A stretch of 64,000 nucleotides of DNA, taken from assembly GCA_019914945.1 (NCBI GenBank), contig CM034101.1, positions 15,759,188 through 15,823,187 on the forward strand, read 5' to 3'. A model generated the notes under the pieces. It was not told the DNA's origin and did no database searches. It saw nothing but the letters and a program-made list of their open reading frames with translations. This stretch comes from Typha latifolia (Eukaryota > Streptophyta > Magnoliopsida > Poales > Typhaceae). Position 1 is the stretch's first letter. Each line of letters starts with the position of its first letter. Shown here piece after piece: positions 18,868 through 30,485 of this stretch. The position numbers and the translations under genes were made by a program.

Positions 18868-18871
<4 letters not shown>
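15663..18871 (-). CDS. TatD-family metal-dependent hydrolase / DNase, 8 exons
   Basis: Exons, in order of translation: 18722-18871, 18573-18646, 18407-18488, 17918-17968, 17523-17623, 16827-16980, 16558-16740 and 15663-15776. They join to 302 residues. The family comprises TIM-barrel, two-metal hydrolases, several with 3'-5' DNase activity. All expected ligands are visible: His16 and His18 in FDAHCHLQD, Glu102 in AVGEIGLDKG, His140 in VHCVRAFGD, His165 in ILHSYLGS, and Asp215 in ETDAPDALPK. The last two exons carry NHPANIH and the ELAELS..NATRLFSY tail. Length and order match plant homologues related to Arabidopsis At3g52390 as I recall them. Intron 2 (18489-18572) has a GC donor (TTG|GCAAGT); only this junction restores the conserved W-[FY]-V-A-x-R-S-P-N-W reading. 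The chosen ATG directly abuts a GA microsatellite. An in-frame upstream ATG at 19033 would add 54 residues including an Arg-Glu run. Confidence 0.92.

Positions 18872-18930
<59 letters not shown>
18871..18930. repeat. (TC)30 / (GA)30 microsatellite at the TatD start codon
   Basis: Thirty uninterrupted TC units run directly into the CAT that is the minus-strand start codon (18869-18871). On the coding strand the 5' leader is therefore (GA)n followed at once by ATGAGC. It lies in the 5' leader or, if the upstream ATG is used, encodes an Arg-Glu dipeptide run. Confidence 0.95.
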
Positions 18931-18932
<2 letters not shown>

Positions 18933-19514
18933 GGGGTGGGGGTCGAAGGACGATTTAGACGGTTAGATTCGGCGTCCATCAACTCCAGCAACACGAGCCT
19001 GCTCAGCCCTGGGCCATAAATTCGGAAGCCCAAAGCCCATTATGCAGGCCCGGCGTTATAATTATCTCTTTAACCAAGCTATTATGAAGCAATAAATTCC
19101 AAAGTCTAGGTTTGACAAAGTAGTTTAACTTCACACCTGAATTAATGGAGACCAGAGCCAAACTTGGCCCAAGTACGGATGATATATATATATATATATA
19201 GTAGAACAAAATGCATGGACCGAAGTGATCAGCTAAACGCAGTAGGCTCCATCATCACCACCGCACGGCCAAAGCGCCGTTCACATGCTTTTGCTTAACT
19301 TCGCATAAACCTCCATCCGTAAACCACGGTTGTCCGCACCCAGCAAACAACAAAGGATTACATTACGTAAATTAGAATAAGATCCCATTATAAAAACATT
19401 AAACATAGACATAATCCAAGGTTCCAAGGAGGAGTGGAATTGTCCTTGTAGTTTGGTGATATATTGTTATAATCTATACATTACATCAACCGCCGGATGT
19501 GTTAGGTTTTTAAT
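18931..19514. other. Upstream region of the TatD gene
   Basis: Contains the presumed promoter of the minus-strand TatD gene and a short TA tract near 19182-19200. No other gene is supported. Confidence 0.5.
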
Positions 19515-20400
19515 TGTTGGCAATTATGTACAAAATATTCTAAATGTATTTATACATATATATGAGCTTTTATACAAGTCTAGAAAATCTCTGGTTTGAA
19601 GAATTGCAAGATTATTGGAGAAAAGTTTATGAGTTCACAAGCGCGTTCGAACGCGGGCTCACGTATTCACATAAACCAAGAGCTGCATTCACAAGCGCGT
19701 TCGAACGCGAGTACATGCGTTCACACAGACCGAGAGCTGCATTCACAAATCCGTTCACATAGACCGAGAGCTGTGTTCACAAACACGTTCAAACGCAACC
19801 TAAGAAATTCAGGCTGTTGCGCTCGAACGCACTTGGGCCCGTTTGAACGCACCTGAGATCAAGTCGGGTCGTTCGAACGCACCCGGGCCGCGTTTGAACA
19901 CACCAACGAAGTTTGAAATTCTTGGATTTTCGTAAGTTCAGATAAGACTTGAATTTGATTATATTTTGGAAATCATATATAAGTATTGTGATGTCCTAAC
20001 TCTAGGGTGGTTGAAGAAGCAATTTTGAAGGATACTTCTGGAGGCTACATCGGTTCTTCAACTAACAAGGTCTTACTCTTCTAAAAAGCTTAATCTTTTG
20101 TCTTAAGGGCTAGCTAGACGAAAGATCAATCTCGAGGGTTATTGAGGTTGGACATCAATCACGAGAAATAGTGAATCGTGGATTCTAGCTAGCAAGACTG
20201 AGAGGAACAAAGTCGTTTGGATCGATGGATTGTTTTGTAAGTCAGTCTTGTAACTGCTACTATCCTAGTGATTGATTTTAATCCGAGTTTGGATCCATGA
20301 TTTTTTTTCCGTTTGAATTTTTCCACATTAAAATCTTGGCGTTCATCTCTGCTTTCGTTTTTAATATTTTTTTGGACTTTTACTTAAACGAACGAGTAAT
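19515..20400 (+). mobile_element. Probable copia-type LTR (solo or truncated)
   Basis: The segment begins TGTTGGCAATTATG, a common plant LTR start. It contains a GC-rich block with repeated GCGTTCGAACGC palindromes (19637-19900). It ends with a stretch typical of copia LTR 3' regions: a GTAAGTCAGTCTTGTAACTGC-like element, ATTGATTTTAATCCGAGTTT, TTTTTCCACATTAAAATCTTGG and CTGCTTTCG. No internal gag-pol coding follows, so it is a solo or broken LTR. I could not place the exact 3' end or find a matching 5-bp target duplication (TTAAT precedes the 5' end). The identification rests on pattern memory. Confidence 0.5.
19637..19800 (+). repeat. 54-bp tandem repeat built on GCGTTCGAACGC
   Basis: Units start at about 19637, 19691 and 19745, exactly 54 bases apart. 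A shortened unit begins near 19779. Each begins ACAA and contains ...GTTC..., then (A)CC(A/G)AGAGCTG(C/T)(A/G)TTC. Units 1 and 2 carry the full palindrome GCGTTCGAACGC; unit 3 lost it. Isolated further copies (CGCTCGAACGCAC, CGTTTGAACGCAC, CGTTCGAACGCAC) continue to about 19900. Confidence 0.85.
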
Positions 20401-20682
20401 ATCATTACCTAGTATTTAGAAACATACTTATGTCTAGGGAATTTTCAGGATGTAAACTACCAAAGTTTCGAGTAATCCAAAGTGCAGTTTAAGGACATGT
20501 AGTACTTTAAAACTCACAGGGCTCGCCGGTTTGGGTTCATGCACTCTTTTCACTTTCTATTTTATTTATTTTATTATTTATATTAATATTTTTGAACCAA
20601 GCAGAATGGACTACGGACTTCACGTGCACCCTGCATGATACCAGCATCCAGTTATGCAGAGTCAGGGTAATTAGAGCGAGCG

Positions 20683-20685
<3 letters not shown>

Positions 20686-20762
<77 letters not shown>
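20686..20762 (+). repeat. (GA)n microsatellite, about 77 bp
   Basis: An almost pure GA run preceded by a few GAGC units. Reading frames through it (Arg-Glu or Leu-Ser repeats) are artefacts. Confidence 0.95.
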
Positions 20763-20768
<6 letters not shown>

Positions 20769-22371
20769 TGCTGCTGTAGCAGGTTGGTTGCTCTGTTCTG
20801 GATAACCACGATTACCGAGGCACATTTTTTTTGAATCATTACTTCGCATCAACCCTGACTAGAAAACTTAGAGAGAGTGAGACACAGAGATGGAGGAGGC
20901 CAAAATTTGAGCAGAGCAGCAGGCATGCAGCTACTGGTATTCGCTAGCTGGATGTCTAAAGCTGCTGCCATATGGCTCTATTTATTGTTTTATTTGCCTA
21001 CCTACCTCATGTGTCTATAAACCTTATTCCAAAGGATCCATATGAATTTAATTTGAAGTGCGTGTATGATATACGTAAGAGAGAGAGACGAAGAAAAAGT
21101 AGTAGAAGGTAGAAGACGAATAGAATACATGTGGCCCATCTGGTTCTTTTATTACTTATATCTCCTGGTAGAAAGAGTGCTCGTTTAGTTCTCCGGGATC
21201 GTATCGTTTGCAGCCCCGGCTTTCAGGAACTTCGATTTTTGATAGCCAGACTGGAGTAAGTTCGTGCAGCCGCGGTTGGACAAGAAGGCCGGGTTATAAA
21301 TGCTTCCGAGTGACACTAGAGCTGCTACTTTGTCCGGGGGTCACTAGTAGAACAAGTTGGTCACTAAAGCCAAGAGGTGTCGTCGTTCTCTCCCTGGCCC
21401 GGTGGTTCAACTTGGCTCATCTCCTTCTCCCACACTAGCTTCAAACATGAATACAGTATATAAGTAAGAAATTTGATATAATTTTGTATCAAATTATTAT
21501 GTACGATATATAGTTTGGATACACAAAAGAGTTGGCAATTATCAAGTACAAGTATGATTGTAATACATGACAAGGCAGTGAGTGTTAGTCAAAGCGTATA
21601 TATATAGTTATAATCTTATTGTCATATACCCGAAGAATTTTCTTTTAAAAAATATCCTCTCTCCTTAACTTTAGGAGTCGTTGGGTAGATGATGCCTAAA
21701 ATAGTTAGGAGAACAACTTCGGCAGTAACTTAGTTCGTAAGAAATCTCGACATATATCAAAATGCTTTCTGCATGCCAACCCAATGTTAGAGAAGCTTAT
21801 ACACTATTCAGGAAATTATATCTGATCGTAATAGAAAGAATAAAAGGTCATGGTTTTCTCTCTTGCAGCAAAACCCTCACATTTTGAATCTTTTTTTTTC
21901 TTTTAAGGCTGTTTACTAATTCCTTATATGGTCGCACTTCTTCAATTCTAGATAAAGGGATGGTTAGAAAAATGTGTGAAAATGGTCCATTCGTTTCATT
22001 CAAGTTACTCGAATACAACCTTGTAGCAATGATTAATTATATAAAACTAGCATTTGATATAAGTATAAAAAAAAACCATGTAGCAGTGATTATATAAAAA
22101 TAAAATTGCGAACATAAAATGGTGACATTGTAACATGTAAAAGAAACATGACAAATAAATACCAGAACGGACGAGATGGAATCAACAAGATAAAACAAAG
22201 GCGGATTTTTTTTCTTTTCCTATAGACCAGATGGTCCCTTGACTGTCGGGTTATCTTCCGTTTGAGCAGATAGCATAAAAAAATGACTAACTTCCATGAG
22301 AAGAATTTGGGCCATGTCCTTCCACATATATTTTGTTACTTCATATACAAGACCTAGAAGATTTCATCACC
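20763..22371. other. Intergenic DNA upstream of the first OVATE gene
   Basis: AT-rich DNA with no supported gene. The short frames here have no recognisable protein content. The right end is the presumed promoter of the OVATE gene at 22442. Confidence 0.5.
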
Positions 22372-22378
22372 TATAAAT
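22372..22378 (+). promoter_or_regulatory. TATA box of the OVATE gene
   Basis: TATAAAT lies 64 bases upstream of the start codon. A CT-rich leader (CTCTCTCTCTCT at about 22396-22407) follows at the expected transcription-start distance. Confidence 0.6.
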
Positions 22379-22441
22379 GTTAACACATTCATATCTCTCT
22401 CTCTCTCTAACCCATTTCGCATCATCAACAGAAGAGGATAG

Positions 22442-23095
22442 ATGGAGAAGCTCAAGTCTTCCTTTAGATCTTTCCAAGAAGCCATCTCCAGCATAAAACC
22501 TACTAATCCTATTTGCATACACAAATCCAGAACCCAGACCTTTAGAGGTGATCCATACTCCAGCATCAGTTATACCAACTGCGATCCTTCCACTTCCTCT
22601 AATTCCTCTTCTTCTTGCTCATTTGGGTTATCCAAACCCAACCAATCCGCTTACCAACAAAACCATTCTGAGGAGGATTTGATTAATTACAACAGGATCA
22701 CAACTCTTCCCAGCGGCCCAGCTGTGAGCTATGACAGGTTCTTCTTCTCCCCTTGCACGACCAAAGATATAATGGAGGAGTTCAAATCCGAGATGGGTCG
22801 CGAAAAGTTGCCACCCTTGTACAAGGAGAGCATGTCAATAGTCATGGTATCAGATGACCCATACCATGATTTCCAGGCATCCATGAAGGAGATGGTGGAG
22901 GCGTACAAGCTCAAAGAGTGGCCTCAGCTCCAGGAACTGTTGCATTCCTACCTGAGATTGAACGAGACGAAGACCCACAAGACCATAGTGCTTGCGTTCT
23001 ATGATTTGATCATGCTCATCATGCCGCGAGACAATAATGGCTTCTCTCAATCCCTCCCCCTCACTTCCTACCTCGACATCGATCCTTACAAGTAA
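22442..23095 (+). CDS. OVATE family protein (OFP13/16-like), single exon
   Basis: This intronless gene encodes 217 residues, as is usual for OVATE family proteins. These are plant nuclear transcriptional repressors that bind TALE homeodomain proteins and influence organ shape and growth. The OVATE domain (DUF623) occupies about residues 132-193, with the hallmark DDPYHDFQASMKEMVEA, then LQELLHSYLRLN, HKTIVLAF and YDLI. The N terminus is basic and the middle is Ser/Asn/Thr-rich and probably disordered. A second conserved patch, PSGPAVSYDRFFFSPCTTKD (91-109), resembles the short motif found in OFP13/15/16/18-type members. The start is the first ATG after a clear TATA box. It belongs to a different subtype from the OVATE gene 7.4 kb downstream, so this is unlikely to be a recent tandem duplicate. 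Confidence 0.93.
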   Translation: MEKLKSSFRSFQEAISSIKPTNPICIHKSRTQTFRGDPYSSISYTNCDPSTSSNSSSSCSFGLSKPNQSAYQQNHSEEDLINYNRITTLPSGPAVSYDRFFFSPCTTKDIMEEFKSEMGREKLPPLYKESMSIVMVSDDPYHDFQASMKEMVEAYKLKEWPQLQELLHSYLRLNETKTHKTIVLAFYDLIMLIMPRDNNGFSQSLPLTSYLDIDPYK

Positions 23096-26000
23096 TTACT
23101 ATATGAGTTACTAGTACTACCTTCAAATTTCTTTGGCTGAAAGGTCTTGTCGCTTTCAGATTTGCGATACGATGTATGAAATGTCGATTAGTTAGTAATT
23201 AACAATTCTGGTAGGTGTAACAAGTTTGTATTCTTTGCGATTGGTGAGAGGCCGTGGCTGGTGACTAGCTGTAATTATGTACCAAGAAAGCTATAATGTC
23301 TCTTCCACAATCTTATGCTCCTCATTTTACCTCTTCTATGGGGTGAGTAGTTCTCGAAGATAATATCTTACGTGGGGTCATTAACTGTAAATATAGCCTA
23401 GTTAACACTTCCCTTAATTTTAAAATCTTTCCTTAATAATAATACTATACTATGAAACTATGAATAGATGTAAATTTTTTTTTTATTTATATCACCATTT
23501 GGCTCCCTCTTGATTTTAATTTCTTCCAAATGTTGTTCTTCTCCCATAAAGAACCTATTCTAATATCCAAAACTATAACTCCATATAGTATAAATATGAT
23601 ACACATTTTTAATTAAATATATTACTAAATAATATTATATTCTCATTTGGTCCCTGACAATAAATCCTCGCTACGCCCTCTCCTACCTCATGTTTGAACC
23701 GGAAAATTAGCCCCTTCTTTCGACATCGAAAGGTAGAGAATTAATGGAGAAATGAGAGGACCACTTCATTCTACTAAATAAAAGTTAGAAAGAGCTTGGA
23801 TTTTCTGTGGGTATCTTCATGCACGTTAACAGTTTTCGTGTAATTGCCGGGTTTCTAAGGAAATGTTCTCGATCTCAAGATTAAGCAAGGAGGCCAATAG
23901 TAGATCAGCGGGTGGCAACTCGGGTGTGACGGCTTACCTGTAATGTAAATTAGAAAGCTTAGGCATAACGCTAATTAGCAGCAATTAACCATCGTTTCTG
24001 AAGGTGCAATGTGCAATGCTTTGATTACTTTGCAATGCCCTTGTATAATTAACTGTTTTATTGAAATAATAGTAATAATCATATCTTTTATCATGTAGGA
24101 CATTTTAATAGCTAACCAGCTGCAATTATAAAGACATGACAAAGGACCCTAGTGCCTTTTCAATTTCATGATAAAACTTTAGAAATATATGATCACCATT
24201 AATGCATCCTTGGGAATATCATAAAGATTACTAACCTCCATGCTGGCTAAAAGTTTTTGATGTTTGCCCATCAAATAATTTATATAAAAAAAAGCTAAAA
24301 TATTAATTGCCTGCGAAAACTCTTATACAATATAAGAGCAATCTCATTGCCTTCTTTGTTGAATTTAAATTTGTGTTATATTTCTCTGCTATCTACCACT
24401 TATAAAAAGTCTGACTAAATGATAAATTTCTTTTTCTCTCATTGGGTGACAACTAGTTACCAAACTTTGCTATGACCAAAAAAAAAGTTACCAAAGTTGG
24501 TCCACCTATGTAGACTTTGTCATCTGAGAGAGTACTATAGTCTATAAATAAATAGCTAGCTAGCTAGGTACTTTTGTTAGTTGAGTCTCATAAAATGATA
24601 AAATGGCTATAGAGAGTAAAGATTATCCTAGCATGAAACAAAGTTCTATCTAAAAGCCCTAGATGGATATATAGTACATATCTAGTCACAGCGAAATATT
24701 TGGCAAGTACTACAATGTTATACATGTACAGTAACAAAATAGTATATTTTACAACATCATATAAGTTTGAGCATAACTGTAGAAGTTTGCTGCACACTAG
24801 TTGTGTCATTTTGTGCTAAAGATAGCCATTGGACAATATTCACTTTTGTCTTATGTTGCATTCCTCTGAGTTGCATTGATTGCAGAATCTTGTGTTAAGG
24901 AAAAAAACAATCTAACCTCTGTGCTGAATTTAAAGAGATAATAGGGGAAAAAAAATTAATTATGGGTAGAATTCTATACTCTAGCTAATTTTTATATAAC
25001 TTTCTTACTTATTTTTTTTATGATACTTCGACACTCTCAATTGTCTAATATTTTTTATTTGCAAAGACATGCGACAATCATGTGATATCTTTTAACGAAG
25101 TAATATTATACATAACTAACCGGAGAATATTTTTTAGAGATTTTATTTACCTAAGAAGTTCAATGTGTAAGCATCTCTAGAAAAAATAGGATTAGTTGCA
25201 TTTTACATACTTTAGTTTGGCTATGTATTTTTAATTTAAACATTTAAATCCCATATGGTATACTAAAATGTAATAATTAATTATTTTTATTATATTTGAC
25301 TGTACTAAGAGGTTAAAGTTAAAGATTCCTATTAGTGACAAATTTATAGAGAATTTAATAGGCTCTCCAACATCCATAATAAAATCAGAATTTTAGATAA
25401 CAAAAATATAGCAAATATGTATCATATATATATATATATATTTATTTAAATCTGATTGATATTATTATATATATTTTTTAAAAAATTATTCAATTTTCTA
25501 CAACTTTATTTCTAATAAAAAAAAATTAATCCGACCTCTAATTTAATTAAATTAACAAAAGAAATAGTTATACTAGTCGAACCATAATGTGTGAGTTAAG
25601 TCAAAGAGAAAAAAAAAAATATGATATGGTTTGTGTCAAATATAGGTAGCATTGAGATTATTGGATTGGTGCAGAGAGGATCCTGATGGCTACTTTGTAA
25701 CCTAAATAATAATTAATAAATAAAATGAGGACGACGCCTCTGTTTGAAACTTTGAGCTAATGGTATATAAAACCAGATTCAGCCTGGCGACCGACCACAT
25801 GCGGAGAAGATGACTGCCACGTGCTCTGTACCATCCTGAAAGCTATCCGATAACTACCCCCCTCGAAAGATATCAGCTTTAAGACTAATCCGATATCAAT
25901 CTGTGTTAATTAACCAACTCGGATTCCGACCTCCATGCCAAGGAGGCAAGGAGCTTCTGCCACGTCACCGATCTGTCTTACCTTGAGATTGCCTATTGTA

Positions 26001-27395
26001 CACGTGGCCTCGGGAGAGACGCAGCGGATCTTTCAATCCACGCAAGCCGACATTTCATGGGATCTGACCTTTTTAATAAAACCCAGACCAGACCGTTTTG
26101 ATTCCTCTCTGCAGTACTGTCCCACCTCTCTTTACAAAAGTTAAAATAGTAATTAATTTTTTTTTATTTACAAATATATGGTAATTAAATGGAAGAGAAA
26201 GAATGGATTTAAATGGGATACTCATACTCTAAATCCATCCATCTTGCTTTGGATTAGTATTTGGACAGTAAACTGGTTTGAAAATAAACCTAAACTACAT
26301 CCAAACGCATTGAATCATATGGTACACGCTACACGTACGCACAAAAAGTCTTGTGCTGAAGTTGACTGGTGATGTATTTATTAACAATTAGCCCGCTAGA
26401 CCTGTGAAAGGATAATTATACACCACTCAAAATGCTACCTTCTTTTCTTCATAAGCAACTCACGACGTGTATCTATCCACTTGTCTTTTAATAAGAAGAT
26501 AGAAACAACACTGCCCAACAACTGCCAAGATCAAAACATAGTAATAAGTTAATAACCCTGGCAACTTATATAGGAAATTAAAGAATATACAAAGTTTATT
26601 GAGTGAAATTATATAATTGCTCCTGCTTAAGTACTTTTGTAATTGCTTGTGTCAAGCATACTTATAGCTAGAAATTTGGTTGCACTCTTCTTCTTTATTT
26701 ATAAGAAAATTTGTATTTAAAGACCTAATTTTTTAATAAATTTATAATTTATATCTTATATTTTAATTATTTGTAAATTGAGTTTTATATTTTAATAAAT
26801 ATGTGCATAAAGCACCGTTATATTAGATCATTAATTAAATTATTAAGTTAAATTAATTTTGCTAGAAAGATTACAAGAATGTCATCTGACTAAATAGTGT
26901 TAAGTGTAAATATAATTCATAATATTTTTCTGCATATAATTTGATTTATAAATAATGAAATATACAGACTGTAAATCATTAATTAGTTAAAATGTACTTT
27001 TAAATCTATCTCGTACCTCTATTTGTTTTTATATATATATATATATATATATAAAAGAGAGTACATGGTCACTCTCCTAATCCATAGCACCGTGCAAGCC
27101 TAGGCCTGTGCATAAAATGACCTCCCAAGTGGAGTTGCTTTCAATTTTAATGGCTTGGCTCCCTTCACGTGACGCCACCCTGTTCAGGAGTAATAATATC
27201 TGTACATGTAGATCTAGTGGTCCAAACTTTCAACTAATTAATAACGGTTAATTTTCATATAAATGAGCTAATTAATTGTAGATCCATAATGACTTTGATG
27301 CCCTTAAATCGGTCTACTAAAGTTAATATAAAAATAAAAGAGGGCCTAAATTCTACAATCGAATTAGGGGTTTTTGAGCACATATATATATATAC
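23096..27395. other. AT-rich intergenic DNA
   Basis: About 4.3 kb without a supported gene. It has short TA tracts near 25423-25441 and 27033-27054 and many poly-A/T runs. Short open frames (such as 24588-24809 and 25935-26144) show no family signature. Confidence 0.5.
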
Positions 27396-27622
27396 TTAGC
27401 ATATAGCACAGGAATTTGGATTCTCATCTGCAGTTGGGACGAAGTAGAAGTAATTGGCGGGCTCATTGGGCTCTTCCTTCTTCTTGGGCTCCGTTGCTGG
27501 GCCCACCGAGATTATATCAGTGGGCCAGGATTTTCTCAGTTTCTTTACGACTGCCACTGGATTGACGGTTCCGACCACCGTCTTCTTCTTCTCCGACACC
27601 TCCATAGCCATGGAATCTATCC
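27396..27622 (-). pseudogene. HIPP-type protein remnant: second half of HMA domain plus CaaX tail
   Basis: The frame on the minus strand runs from a good acceptor (TTCCACAG|GG, about 27623) to a TAA. It begins GIDSMAMEV, continues [20 protein letters not shown], then [15 protein letters not shown], and ends ENPNSCAIC. This is the second half of a heavy-metal-associated (HMA) fold followed by the short linker and C-terminal Cys-aliphatic-Ile-Cys prenylation box of heavy-metal-associated isoprenylated plant proteins. The first half of the domain is not found. Only a 27-base remnant (27757-27783) reads MKAVSTLHG, as expected just before this exon, but it lacks a GT donor and is preceded by unrelated AT-rich DNA. 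I therefore treat it as a truncated copy. A functional short protein starting at the internal ATG (27611) cannot be excluded. Confidence 0.6.
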
Positions 27623-28920
27623 CTGTGGAATTAATAGAGAAATAAGAACTTAACGGGGTTAATTCAGCTACTAATAGAAAGACTAATTACAAGAGGGAGG
27701 AGATAAGAATAGATAGTATTTATATATACTAATAGAAAGACTAATTCATGATCATTCCATGAAGTGTGGAGACAGCCTTCATATAAATGGTATTTATATA
27801 TACGATGATATAAAATCCTCACCTTCGTGTCCCCGAGACTTTTTCAACAATAGAGAAAATAAATCGAGAAAATAGCGAGGAAGATGCTAATTAATGGAGG
27901 TGAGTATTATTAGGCTTCATATGAGACACCCAAGACCCCAATCAATCAAACAAATCTACATCCCAGCATCTATTTAAGATTATTTTCTATGCAATTTTAA
28001 TTAATTCTTTTGTTCCTTATTGGAGTTTCCTAACAGCTTATAAACAGGAGATCTCTTTTACTCTCTGACCTTTACCAGTAAATTTTTTTTAAAAACGAGC
28101 TTCATACTTGATTAAAAAAAATGAAGATCTTAATTCTATCAGAAACGGAGAAAGACGAACAAAAAAACAAACGAGGAGGAAAACAAAAAACAAAAAAATG
28201 GGATGTGATGAAGACGTGGCACCCATTGCGTTGCGTCACATAGCACAAGTTGTTTATTTAATTGAGCAATGATTCATTGCATCATTTGTCTTATTAATTT
28301 CTTTAGCACGCGGAATGTCGAAACTCGAAAGAATTACCGTCATTTCGAATCACAAAGAGAAAAAGGAAATCATTAGTAATTTTGAGTTACTAATGATAAT
28401 GATTCATGGCATCATTGTTTCATCGGGTGGTAGGTTGCAACTGGTTGGTGAACAGAGACGACTCAAGAGTAATCCCTAGTGGTTGCTAAAACTTTTGCGA
28501 GCAAAAGATATGGAAGCACAAACGTAGACATCCATGAAAAGTTGTTCATATAATGGATGGAACACTTAGGGATCTTATTTCGACGATGGGGACATTTTAT
28601 CGGGGCCTTTTTAGAGTTCGGACTTAGGATTGAGGCTCGGATGGACTCAAGTAAATCTAACAAGTTCATTAGGTTGATTATCCTCTGCAATTAACATTTG
28701 GATTATGATTGATATTTAGTAAAATTTGCCTATAATACTATCACCTATAACTCCTTTGTCCGATTTCTATATTGAAAAAAAAAAATTTGGGTCTAACTTA
28801 TGACCTATAAAAAAAATAGGGTACATTGATAGAAATATCAGTAAAATTTAATTATCTATTTCAGTCATTGACAATTTTACAATGAATGGTACATAAGAAC
28901 TATCACTATGCATAATTAGG
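27623..28920. other. Intergenic DNA with short direct repeats
   Basis: Includes the HMA-like remnant at 27757-27783 and a 19-base direct repeat ACTAATAGAAAGACTAATT near 27671 and 27728. No further gene is supported. Confidence 0.45.
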
Positions 28921-28928
28921 GGAATAAT

Positions 28929-29271
28929 TAGGGGTGTAAATGAGCTGATATTGAGTAAGACATTTTTGGATCAGACTTGATTCAAAATTAATTTTGAACC
29001 AAATATTATGCTCACTCTCAGCTTAGCTCAGTCCGAACTCAACTTAGCTCAGTCTGAACTGAGTTCAAGCTGAATCTGAGATATAAACGAGCCAATTTTT
29101 GTCTTGATCTAATAATTATAAATTATATATATAATTCGGGCATGTTTAGCTAAGCCTAAGCAAGCCAGCTTCAGCTTAAAATTAGTCTGTGAGTCAAAAT
29201 TAACGGCTGCGCTCAGCTCTAACTGAGCCACAATCAAGCCGAGCAACCTCTGGTTTATTTTCCCAGCCCTA
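28929..29271. mobile_element. Small non-autonomous hAT-like element
   Basis: The segment starts TAGGGGTGTAAATGAGC and ends CCCAGCCCTA, which gives imperfect terminal inverted repeats of the plant hAT consensus TAGGGNTG. The inside is rich in GAGC/GCTC blocks, as in the larger element at 55680-56425. The flanking octamers are GGAATAAT (28921-28928) and AGTTTAAT (29272-29279), matching at 5 of 8 positions, as expected for an old 8-bp target duplication. There is no coding capacity. Confidence 0.5.
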
Positions 29272-30485
29272 AGTTTAATGGACAGAAAGAAAGATATTCA
29301 ATTTTCGTGTTAATGGTCCAATCAATGTCTATATATATGTAGTCGTATAAAGTTAATAAACATCCACTGCGTGCCAGACTGCCAGCCCAAGGCGTTAAGT
29401 AGAATCAAATGAATATGATTTTGTAGGCCCATATCTTTCCCCTGAGATTAAGTCTTACGGGGAATCCAAAGACAAAACTCCCTGGTATTCCTCTACTTGA
29501 GTTGTTAACTTAGTTGATTTGGTTACAATTCAAAGTCTCCGTCATACAACGCATCCAGTGGACCTAAATCTGCCCTTGGATGCAAGCGAACTGTACACAT
29601 ACACTGCAGCTGTCCTTGTTTGGTTCCACCCTCTATTTTCTTCCTTGCTACTCATTATTGAACTTAGCTTGGCCCATTCTTGATGATAAATTCTGGTTCT
29701 GCCCTTTAAACCATATATGTTTGTCACTTCCTAGATTACACACTACTATGATATTTTTATATAACACCGTATATTTTAATAAATTGTGATTAAGAGCGAT
29801 TTATGGTTGAAACCACCTGTGCTTATAATTTTTGTATCACTCTTCAGATCTCTAACAAAACGTCAACCTTTGTCTTCCTTATCCCTTTCAATTAAATCTT
29901 CAATATCCCTGATTCAAAGTGATCTCACAAAATCCAAATTTCTTGAAGAGTACTTTTTCTTGAGGGAATTTTAGAAGCATCGCAGTTGTATCTATTATCT
30001 TATCCAAATATTTAAACGTACAGTAGCTTAGAAACAGAGCGTTGATCCTAAAATCACTAAAACGCGGGGTGTTCTTTATAAAATTGTAACACGAATGCTG
30101 TCGGACTTAATCTAGATTGAGGAAAGGAATTAAAACCAAAGCGTTAGTTTTCGGATTAATTAGGGCATGATGGTGGTATAGTATAACGTACTCTTTACTT
30201 CATTTCATCCCTTGTCAATGCGATTATTTAAGCTCCAATCGTATGGAGGGCAGGGCAGCCTGCGGGTTGAGACATCACATCGACATAAATCATGCATAAT
30301 TTAGTCGCCAACTATATTCTATGCACCTACGCTAAACTTTTGCTATCGCCTGCCTCACGAAGACAAGGGAGGAGCTCCTTGTAATTCCACCCTCCAGCCT
30401 CTTCCAAATTAGAACTCCAGATAAGTATACGACGCGTCTCTCTGGAGATCCATCAAGAAAAGAAGAAAAGAAAAGGAAAAAGAAG
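29272..30485. other. Upstream region of the second OVATE gene
   Basis: AT-rich DNA without a supported gene. The last 200 bases are the presumed promoter and leader of the OVATE gene. Confidence 0.5.

Noticed and set aside
19637..19800. Evenly spaced palindromic repeats that look CRISPR-like
   Set aside because: The units are contiguous 54-bp tandem copies in plant nuclear DNA, with no unique spacers and no cas genes. The context fits an LTR.
20537..20839. Overlapping frames with (LS)n or (RE)n runs
   Set aside because: They are produced by the (GA)n microsatellite.
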